From: Tardibacter sp963781025
Lineage (GTDB): Bacteria; Pseudomonadota; Alphaproteobacteria; Sphingomonadales; Sphingomonadaceae
Direction of reading: 5' to 3'
Assembly: GCA_963781025.1 (NCBI GenBank)
Contig: CAWADU010000003.1
Coordinates: 992,001 to 1,056,000, forward strand
DNA length: 64,000 nucleotides
Below the pieces are notes generated by a model. The model ran no database searches and was not told where the DNA came from. It saw only the letters and a program-made list of their open reading frames with translations. Below, piece by piece: positions 58,423 to 64,000 of the stretch. A program made the position numbers and the translations under genes. Position 1 is the stretch's first letter, and each line of letters begins with the position of its first letter.

Positions 58423-59676
58423 TCATTTCGCATTCGGTGACGGATCGAATGTCACATGTAGATGGTCAAGCGCGTGTATCTGAAAGTGCGGAATGAACTG
58501 CGGTTCGGGATAATCCGGCGACAGCCGCAAATTGGGCAGCCGCTCGATCAGCCGGCGGATCGCGATACGCATCTCGCCCCTTGCGAGCTGGTTGCCGACG
58601 CAGAAGTGAATGCCTCGTCCAAAGGCGAGATGGTTGCGCACACCTTTCCGACCGATCTCGATCTTTTCCGGACATTCCCATTTTTCCGGATCGTGATTGC
58701 CCGCCAGATAGCTCAGCATCAATATGCCGCCCTTGGGGATGGCGACGTCGCCGACTTGCGTGTCCTGCGTCGCGACCCGCCACATGTGGGGAATCGGTGA
58801 ATGGGCGCGCAACACCTCCTCTACATAGCTCGGAACGAGCGACGGGTCGGCCTCAAGCCTGGCCTTCAGCTCCGGCTGCTTGAGCAGCAGGTACATCGCG
58901 GTCGTAATGCCCGTCGTCGTGGTCTCGTTGCCCGCCACGAGAAGCTGATGCGCGATGGCGATCAGTTCCGGCGGCGTCAATTGCCGGCAATCGACCTCCG
59001 CATGCACCAGGCGGCTGAGCAGGGTCTCGGCAGGATTCTCTCGGTAACGCTCCGCTCTTTCATAAAGATAGTTCTGCATGTCGATCAGGAGGTCGGTGAT
59101 CTCCAGCTCGCGCGCGGGGTCGAGTAGCGGATTATTCCGCTCGACCGAGACGTCGGACCATATCTTGAAGCGCTCATAATCTTCGCGGTCCACGCCAAGT
59201 TGGTCGGCGATGATGAACATCGGAACCTTGACGGCGAGTTCGGGCAGCAGATCGGCATGGCCACGCGGCGCGAATTCGTCGATCAGTTCATCGACCAGCG
59301 CCTCGATATAGGGCTCAAGCTCGCGCACGTAACTGGGACTGAACACCTTGTCGACAAGCACGCGATAAGTGGTATGCGAAGGCGGATCATTGGTTACGAG
59401 CGTATGCATCTCGGGGAAGCCACGCTCGGCGTAACGCCGCGCCACTTCGTCGGCGACAGGCGATGCGGTCCGGGCAACAACCACCGTCGTCCGGTTCGAG
59501 AATATTTCGGGATGGGCGCTCACATGGCCGATGTCGTCATATCGGGTGACTATGTACATGCCGGTAAGCGGATCTTGATAGACCGGCGCCTCGGCGAGCA
59601 GGCGATTCAGGAAAGGGAAAGGGCAACGCTGGACTTCAGGCGAGGCCAGGCTACCAAGATTTTTCTGCTCATTCAC
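58423..59676 (-). CDS. Cytochrome P450
   Basis: A 417-residue soluble P450. AHQLLVAGNETTTTGITTAM (I-helix, AGNETT), EEVLR (ExxR), heme loop AFGRGIHFCVGNQLARGE with Cys at about residue 357. It belongs to a different branch from the P450 at 54.0 kb. It needs an external ferredoxin. Start is GTG 59676 after GAGAGGGA; an ATG 13 codons upstream (MLASYSQREG) lies in the operator sequence and is not used. A hydroxylation or epoxidation step is expected, possibly feeding the epoxide hydrolase. Confidence 0.93.
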   Translation of the reverse strand: MNEQKNLGSLASPEVQRCPFPFLNRLLAEAPVYQDPLTGMYIVTRYDDIGHVSAHPEIFSNRTTVVVARTASPVADEVARRYAERGFPEMHTLVTNDPPSHTTYRVLVDKVFSPSYVRELEPYIEALVDELIDEFAPRGHADLLPELAVKVPMFIIADQLGVDREDYERFKIWSDVSVERNNPLLDPARELEITDLLIDMQNYLYERAERYRENPAETLLSRLVHAEVDCRQLTPPELIAIAHQLLVAGNETTTTGITTAMYLLLKQPELKARLEADPSLVPSYVEEVLRAHSPIPHMWRVATQDTQVGDVAIPKGGILMLSYLAGNHDPEKWECPEKIEIGRKGVRNHLAFGRGIHFCVGNQLARGEMRIAIRRLIERLPNLRLSPDYPEPQFIPHFQIHALDHLHVTFDPSPNAK

Positions 59677-59703
59677 GGCGTTCGGTCCCTCTCGCTGAGA
59701 ATA

Positions 59704-59739
59704 AGACGCTAGCATACCAATTGCCTATCCGGGGGGCAA
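59704..59739 (-). promoter_or_regulatory. Promoter with embedded operator for the P450 gene
   Basis: Reading toward the P450: -35 TTGCCC (59739-59734), 17-base spacer, -10 TATGCT (59716-59711), inside GTATGCTAGCGTCT (59717-59704), 11 of 14. The sequence from the spacer to TATGCTAGC is very similar to that at 53.85 kb (TTGGTATGCTAGC in both). Confidence 0.8.
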
Positions 59740-59837
59740 GGCGGCTCAGCAGCAGGCCTGCCGCCGGTCATCGACCGTGATTTGAATGATATGCGGAGCA
59801 GCGCGGCGCGAACGCGGCCCGACTGACGTCCGGACAG

Positions 59838-60365
59838 TCAGTCCGGTACCGGGCTGGGCCGTCGCAATAGGGCGGTGGCGCGGTGGAGGAGCGCCGTCAG
59901 CTTCTCGAATTCATCGATCCCGATCCGATCGGTGAGCAATTCGATCTGTTCATATGACGCGATTTCGAGTGGCTTGCGCAGCGCCCTTCCCTCGTCGGTC
60001 AGGTGGATCATGATCACGCGTCGATCGGAATCGAGGCGACGCCGTTCGATCAAGCCACTCCGTTCCAGACGGCCGAGCGTCTGCCCGACGGTTGCCTTGC
60101 CGATGTCGAGCCGACGCGCCAGCTCGACCTGCGAGAGCGGTTCGGCCAGCCAGAGTTCACCAAGCACGAAGGCCTGGGCCGGAGCGATTCCGCTGCCCGC
60201 GATCCGGCTCATATAATCGCTCTGCAGCAGCCGGGCGAGGACTTGGGCAAGATAGGGCATGGTCTGCTTGAACGGAAAGTCCGCGGTTGCAGCGCCGTTT
60301 TGATCGCGGACGCCGTCTTCCACGTCCAAGGCGTTTATCCAAGCCATCTGCTTCTTTTGCCCCAT
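59838..60365 (-). CDS. MarR-family transcriptional regulator
   Basis: A 175-residue winged-helix regulator. The DNA-binding part reads LSQVELARRLDIGKATVGQT, then LGRLERSGLIERRRLDSDRR and VIMIHLTDEGR, the standard MarR helix-turn-helix and wing. The flanking helices form the dimer interface. ATG 60365 is the start; the preceding in-frame stretch lacks similarity. MarR proteins bind 16-20 base palindromes and respond to aromatic or CoA-linked ligands. A match to the district palindrome (12 of 14) lies upstream at 60489-60502, consistent with autoregulation, making this the best candidate for the regulon's repressor. This is an inference from position. Confidence 0.92.
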   Translation of the reverse strand: MGQKKQMAWINALDVEDGVRDQNGAATADFPFKQTMPYLAQVLARLLQSDYMSRIAGSGIAPAQAFVLGELWLAEPLSQVELARRLDIGKATVGQTLGRLERSGLIERRRLDSDRRVIMIHLTDEGRALRKPLEIASYEQIELLTDRIGIDEFEKLTALLHRATALLRRPSPVPD

Positions 60366-60488
60366 GTTTTTTCGCCGCCCGTCCTTGCATGAACCAGGGT
60401 CCGCACAACCACCCTCAACATCAGCCGCCAATGGCCCGACGTCAATCGACCCGGCCCTCGCGGCGAACGCCATGTGACCCAGCCTTTA

Positions 60489-60502
60489 GTATCATAGCAT
60501 AC
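60489..60502. promoter_or_regulatory. Operator palindrome in the MarR/acyl-CoA dehydrogenase divergent region
   Basis: GTATCATAGCATAC, 12 of 14 to consensus; toward MarR it reads GTATGCTATGATAC. It lies 124 bases upstream of the MarR start and 168 bases upstream of the acyl-CoA dehydrogenase start. Confidence 0.65.
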
Positions 60503-60589
60503 CGGAATTCATCGATTGAACGGCATTCGGCGCTGCTAATTCCGCTTTGCATGCGCCGAGTTGTCGCGCGCCATCGCGGCTTGCATGAC

Positions 60590-60603
60590 GTACGATAACG
60601 TAC
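60590..60603 (+). promoter_or_regulatory. Second operator-like site, acyl-CoA dehydrogenase side
   Basis: GTACGATAACGTAC, itself a near-palindrome (GTAC/GTAC), 10 of 14 to consensus. It lies 67 bases before the acyl-CoA dehydrogenase ATG. The rest of the 305-base divergent region shows no gene. Confidence 0.5.
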
Positions 60604-60670
60604 TAGTTTTTGCAGGAAGCAGAATGCAGCGGGGCCATCCTCGTCCAGCCGGGACGCAGCGTGCGCCGCC

Positions 60671-61870
60671 ATGACGGGGCCGATAATGACGGACACGGGC
60701 AATTCCACCGACGGCTTCGCGGCGCCACGGACCTTGTTTACCGGGGACCACGACATTTTCCGGGCCAATGTGCGGCGCTTCGTCGAAACGGAGATGGTGC
60801 CTCACCACGCGGAATGGGAAGAAGCTGGCATCGTCCCGCGCGAAATCTGGCTCAAAGCCGGCGAAATCGGCATGCTTTGCCCGAATGTCCCCGAAGAATA
60901 TGGCGGCATTGGCGCCGACTGGCTCTATAACGTCGTGGTGATCGAGGAGCTGGCGCGCGCTGGCATCACCGGCCCTGGCTTCACCGTCCATTCCGATATG
61001 GTCGCACCCTATATCCTTGCCTGGGGAAACGAGGAAACGAAGCGCAAGTGGCTGCCCAAGATGGTTCGGGGCGAGGCGATCGGCGCGCTCGGCATGACCG
61101 AACCCGGTGCGGGCAGCGACGCCAAGGCCATTCGCACACGCGCCGTCCGCGACGGTGACGAATATGTCATCGACGGGCAGAAGGTCTATATCTCGAACGG
61201 CCAGCTCTGCAACGTCATCGTTCTGTGCTGCAAGACCGACCCGAACGCAGGCGCCAGGGGCGTGAGCCTGATCGTGGTCGATCCGGACCAGCCCGGCTTC
61301 CACCGCGGACGCAACCTCGACAAGATCGGCATGAAGGCGCAGGACACGTCCGAACTGTTCTTCGAAGGTGTCCGCGCATCCGTGATCGACCGGCTCGGCG
61401 AGGAAGGCCAGGGTTTCACCATGATGATGACCAAGCTGCAACAGGAGCGGCTGACCCAGGCCGTACGCAGCATCGTCGTCGCTGAACAGGCGATCCAGTG
61501 GACGGTGGATTACACCTCTCAGCGAAAGGCTTTCGGCCAAACCATCGCCGACTTCCAGAATACCCAGTTCGTTCTGGCCGACCTTGCCACCGAAACGCTG
61601 GCTGGCCGAATTTTCACCGATTGGTGCATCCATCGCTTCATGGAAGGCGGCCTCGCCGCCGTCGATGCCGCCAAGGTCAAGCTGTTCACCACCAATCTGC
61701 ATTGCAAGGTCGTCGACCAATGCCTGCAGTTCTTCGGCGGCTATGGCTACATGACCGAATACCCGATCGCCCGCGCCTATATCGACGCGCGGATCACCCG
61801 CATTGCCGGTGGCGCGGCCGAAGTGATGAAGCAGATCATCGGACGGGACCTGTTCGACAAACGGAAATAA
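60671..61870 (+). CDS. Acyl-CoA dehydrogenase
   Basis: A 399-residue flavoprotein, long-chain/isovaleryl-like group. GMLCPNVPEEYGGIGADWLY, FAD-binding GALGMTEPGAGSDAKAIRTR and IDGQKVYISNGQLCNVIVLC, then LQQERLTQAVRSIVVAEQAI and the C-terminal FFGGYGYMTEYPIARAYIDA. It would make the alpha,beta-unsaturated thioester of a pathway intermediate, or take part in the phosphate-elimination chemistry proposed for kinase-linked ACADs. It is followed by an SDR gene 43 bases on. No strong ribosome site precedes ATG 60671; ATG 60686 is an alternative. Confidence 0.92.
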   Translation: MTGPIMTDTGNSTDGFAAPRTLFTGDHDIFRANVRRFVETEMVPHHAEWEEAGIVPREIWLKAGEIGMLCPNVPEEYGGIGADWLYNVVVIEELARAGITGPGFTVHSDMVAPYILAWGNEETKRKWLPKMVRGEAIGALGMTEPGAGSDAKAIRTRAVRDGDEYVIDGQKVYISNGQLCNVIVLCCKTDPNAGARGVSLIVVDPDQPGFHRGRNLDKIGMKAQDTSELFFEGVRASVIDRLGEEGQGFTMMMTKLQQERLTQAVRSIVVAEQAIQWTVDYTSQRKAFGQTIADFQNTQFVLADLATETLAGRIFTDWCIHRFMEGGLAAVDAAKVKLFTTNLHCKVVDQCLQFFGGYGYMTEYPIARAYIDARITRIAGGAAEVMKQIIGRDLFDKRK

Positions 61871-61913
61871 GAGCGGCCTGCGCTCTCGCGGCATTCTTGC
61901 AAAGGAGGCGCGT

Positions 61914-62675
61914 GTGACGACACTCAAGGGAAAGACCGCCCTGGTGACGGGAGCGTCGCGAGGCATTGGCCGCGCAATCGCAACCCGGCTGGCGGCAGAC
62001 GGTGCGATCGTTGCGGTTCACTATGGCGCAGATGCCGATGGAGCCCGCAAAACGGCCGAAATGATCGGGTCAGCCGGTGGCAGCGCGTTCATCCTCGGTG
62101 CTGATCTCCGCACGATGGACGGTGTCGATCGCCTCTCCGAAGGGTTGAAGCGCGAACTCGCTGTGCGGAACATTCCCGCCCTCGACATCCTGGTCAATAA
62201 TGCGGGCGTCGGTAGTTATGGGTCGATCGCGGATACCGACGAGGAGACTTTCGACCGGCTGTTCGATATCGACGTGAAGGCGCTGTTCTTCGTCACGCAG
62301 CACATGCTTGCGCTACTGCGCGATGGAGGCCGCATCATCAACATCTCGTCGATGGTGTCGCTCGCCGCCTATCCTACGTGCATCGCCTATGCCGCCGCCA
62401 AGGCAGCGGTCAATTCACTGACCCGTTCGGCGGCGGCAGAGCTGGGTTCGCGTGGAATCACCGTGAATGCGGTCGCTCCCGGCGCCACCGCGACCGACTT
62501 CATCGCCGACATCATGCAGGATCCGCAGGCAGTGCAGTCGCTGGCGGCGATGGCCGCGCTTGGCCGGATCGGCGAGACAAGCGACATCGCGGACGTGGTC
62601 GCCTTCATGGCGTCGCCCGCCGCGCGATGGATAACGGGTCAGGTGATCGCCGCGAGTGGCGGGATGCACCTCTGA
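61914..62675 (+). CDS. SDR-family oxidoreductase
   Basis: A 253-residue SDR starting at GTG 61914, five bases after AAAGGAGG. KTALVTGASRGIGRAIATRL, ILVNNAGVGSYG, IINISSMVSLAAYP and YAAAKAAVNSLTRS are intact; GRIGETSDIADVVAFMAS and the C-terminal WITGQVIAASGGMHL fit the FabG-like group. Substrate unknown; likely a 3-keto/hydroxy-acyl or ring-alcohol interconversion. It shares the acyl-CoA dehydrogenase transcript and converges with the next SDR. Confidence 0.9.
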   Translation: MTTLKGKTALVTGASRGIGRAIATRLAADGAIVAVHYGADADGARKTAEMIGSAGGSAFILGADLRTMDGVDRLSEGLKRELAVRNIPALDILVNNAGVGSYGSIADTDEETFDRLFDIDVKALFFVTQHMLALLRDGGRIINISSMVSLAAYPTCIAYAAAKAAVNSLTRSAAAELGSRGITVNAVAPGATATDFIADIMQDPQAVQSLAAMAALGRIGETSDIADVVAFMASPAARWITGQVIAASGGMHL

Positions 62676-62736
62676 CAGCGCCGGGCCAACCCGAACGGGA
62701 AGGCCCCCGACAGAAAGACCCCGGCCCCCTCGCTTC

Positions 62737-63636
62737 CTACGGATCGAGCCAGGTGTCGCGATCGATACCCGCATTGGCCCGGGCGAATTTCAGAATTTGC
62801 GCAATGCGCGGCCCAAGCACGGCAGGGTCTTTGGAGGCTTCGGTTATCGGACCATGCTGCCAGCTCTCGGCGACAGCGATTCCATAGCCCCACACTTCAA
62901 AAACCCGGCCGCTGACATGGTGCGATTCCGAACTCGCCAGCCACGCGACGAACCCGGCGATCCATTCGGGGTCGCGCTTGTCGAGCTGCTCCGGCGTCCA
63001 TTCCCGCAATCCCTCGGTCATGCGGGTGTTGGCGCGCGGAGCCAGCGCGTTGACAGTGACGCCGTAGCGCTGCAACTCGCGCGCGGCGACCTGCGAAAAG
63101 CTGGCGATGCCCGCCTTGGCAGCAGCATAATTGACCTGACCGACGTTTGCGTAAAGCGCGGAGTGTGACGTTGTGTTGATGACGCGGGCATCAACCTTCC
63201 GGCCGGCCTTCTGCTCCAGGCGCCAGTAATTGGCGGCATGGTGGGTCGGTGCGAAAGTGCCTTTCAGGTGGACGTTGATGACCGAATCCCATTCGTCCTC
63301 GCTCATGTTGACGAGCATGCGATCCCGGAGGATGCCCGCATTGTTGACGAGAACATCCAGGCGCCCGAAGCCGTCCACCGCCTTGGCGACCATCGTCTTC
63401 GCGCTCTCCCAATCCGACACGTCGGACGTGTCCACGACCGCCTCCCCACCGGCGGCCCGGATCGCGGCGACCACTTCCTCGGCAGGAGTTTCGTCGGTCG
63501 GAGCGCCGCTCGCGGCTGACCCAAGGTCGTTGACCACCACCTTCGCGCCATGTTCGGCCAGTTTGAGCGCGTAGGCGCGGCCCACGCCACGGCCCGATCC
63601 GGTCACTATGGCCACCCGGCCTTCCAGCAAGCTCAT
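62737..63636 (-). CDS. SDR, 3-hydroxyacyl-CoA dehydrogenase (MFE-2-like) type
   Basis: A 299-residue SDR closely related in plan to that at 21.5-22.4 kb. RVAIVTGSGRGVGRAYALKL, VVVNDLGSAASG, LVNNAGILRDRML, active Ser in VINTTSHSALYAN and YAAAKAGIASFSQ. The C-terminal extension (WLASSESHHVSGRVFEVWGY onward) is also typical. ATG 63636 follows AGGAATTTCGGAC at a short distance; the longer frame is not used. It would oxidise a (3R)-hydroxyacyl-CoA. Another acyl-CoA dehydrogenase gene lies just upstream on the same strand. Confidence 0.9.
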   Translation of the reverse strand: MSLLEGRVAIVTGSGRGVGRAYALKLAEHGAKVVVNDLGSAASGAPTDETPAEEVVAAIRAAGGEAVVDTSDVSDWESAKTMVAKAVDGFGRLDVLVNNAGILRDRMLVNMSEDEWDSVINVHLKGTFAPTHHAANYWRLEQKAGRKVDARVINTTSHSALYANVGQVNYAAAKAGIASFSQVAARELQRYGVTVNALAPRANTRMTEGLREWTPEQLDKRDPEWIAGFVAWLASSESHHVSGRVFEVWGYGIAVAESWQHGPITEASKDPAVLGPRIAQILKFARANAGIDRDTWLDP

Positions 63637-63710
63637 GTCCGAAATTCCTGACCGGTTCGATTGGGTAAGGAATAGCCGTTCGCCCGATCCGGCTTGCGAC
63701 GATTCCGTCC

Positions 63711-63725
63711 GTATGCGTACTATAC
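63711..63725 (-). promoter_or_regulatory. AT-rich promoter segment with GTATG half-site
   Basis: GTATGCGTACTATAC between the SDR and the partial acyl-CoA dehydrogenase gene. It keeps the GTATGC half of the palindrome with a shifted second half. It lies about 75 bases before the SDR ATG. Confidence 0.35.
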
Positions 63726-63769
63726 GTTCGCGGTGGTTCGCAACCTGCATATTGCCGCGAAATCAATTG

Positions 63770-64000
63770 TCACGTCTCCACGCCCAGCACACGCCTCCGA
63801 AAGCGGTCCAAATGATGGTCCGCATTGCCGAACAACTGCGCAATCACGAACAGCCGCTTGTAATAATGGCCGATGGGATGTTCCTCGGTGACGCCGATCC
63901 CGCCGTGAAGCTGGATCGCCTGACCGCCGACGAAAAGACCGCCCTTGGCGATCTGCACCTTGGCGGCTGATACACCCGCCTGCCTGGCGTCGCGGTCGGG
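63770..64000 (-). CDS. Acyl-CoA dehydrogenase, C-terminal part (runs off the right edge)
   Basis: The last 77 codons of an acyl-CoA dehydrogenase on the minus strand. VSAAKVQIAKGGLFVGGQAI, followed by QLHGGIGVTEEHPIGHYYKR is the classic C-terminal core with the conserved QLHGGIGVTEE motif, ending in a short tail and stop at 63770. The start, FAD site and catalytic residues lie beyond the window. It is the third acyl-CoA dehydrogenase of the district, and the frame is open at the edge. Confidence 0.9.
   Translation of the reverse strand, partial: PDRDARQAGVSAAKVQIAKGGLFVGGQAIQLHGGIGVTEEHPIGHYYKRLFVIAQLFGNADHHLDRFRRRVLGVET

Noticed and set aside
60536..61966. 476-codon open frame on the minus strand opposite the acyl-CoA dehydrogenase
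   Set aside because: It mirrors the real gene in the opposite frame; the product has no family motif, and the plus-strand gene has all FAD and C-terminal motifs.
1..64000. CRISPR arrays, insertion sequences, prophage or conjugation genes
   Set aside because: No regularly spaced repeats, transposase DDE motifs, integrase, capsid or relaxase signatures were seen on either strand.

Overview
The window looks like the chromosome (or a large replicon) of a GC-rich alphaproteobacterium, most likely a sphingomonad (Sphingobium/Novosphingobium/Sphingopyxis type). The evidence is the overall codon use, a TonB receptor with the GLEEIVVTAQKR-type plug start, many SDR, MaoC, Rieske and P450 genes, and an SWFGD/DUF2171-type stress protein. 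This assignment is inferred from gene content; no rRNA or phylogenetic marker was available to test it.

Layout. Bases 1-6.7 kb are a conserved, ordinary block: the 5' part of agmatine deiminase, an M28 lipoprotein peptidase, rlmE and ppx (overlapping by one base), tRNA-Gln(CTG), a CatB-type acetyltransferase, a truncated methyltransferase, a DUF2171 protein and tRNA-Ala(CGC). From 6.86 kb to the right edge almost every gene belongs to one catabolic district. It has an acyl-CoA ligase, three acyl-CoA dehydrogenases (one partial), three crotonase-fold proteins, two MaoC hydratases, six intact SDRs, a thiolase beside an HMG-CoA-synthase-like/DUF35 fusion, a CoA-ester lyase, a CoA-transferase and a BKACE enzyme. 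It also has two Rieske oxygenases, two cytochromes P450, an epoxide hydrolase, an Old Yellow Enzyme, an aldo/keto reductase, a 3-ketosteroid-dehydrogenase-like flavoprotein, a sulfotransferase, NTF2-like proteins, an outer-membrane receptor, and TetR and MarR regulators. Together these suggest uptake, oxygenation, CoA activation and beta-oxidation-like ring or side-chain cleavage of a hydrophobic, probably alicyclic, terpenoid or steroid-like compound. The substrate cannot be read from the sequence.

Two things hold the district together. First, a recurring promoter architecture: a near-palindrome with consensus GTATGCTAGCATAC lies just upstream of at least a dozen transcription units between 15 and 60 kb. 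In several of them it contains the -10 box (TAYGCT) placed 16-17 bp from a TTGNNN -35 box, as expected for one repressor controlling a dispersed regulon. A MarR gene at 59.8-60.4 kb carries such a site in its own upstream region. Second, there are four aminoglycoside-phosphotransferase-like (APH) kinases. Two have an N-terminal helical extension; one has a similar helical domain as a separate, translationally coupled gene and has lost the HGDxxxxN catalytic motif. This resembles the LvaA/LvaB and ACAD10/11 chemistry in which hydroxyacyl-CoAs are phosphorylated and then dephosphorylated by acyl-CoA dehydrogenase-like enzymes.

The district also shows decay and rearrangement: a frameshifted MDR-family reductase, a truncated NTF2-like remnant, two sulfotransferase C-terminal stubs and a CoA-lyase C-terminal stub that meets one of them tail-to-tail. 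No transposase, integrase, CRISPR array, rRNA gene or replication origin was recognised.
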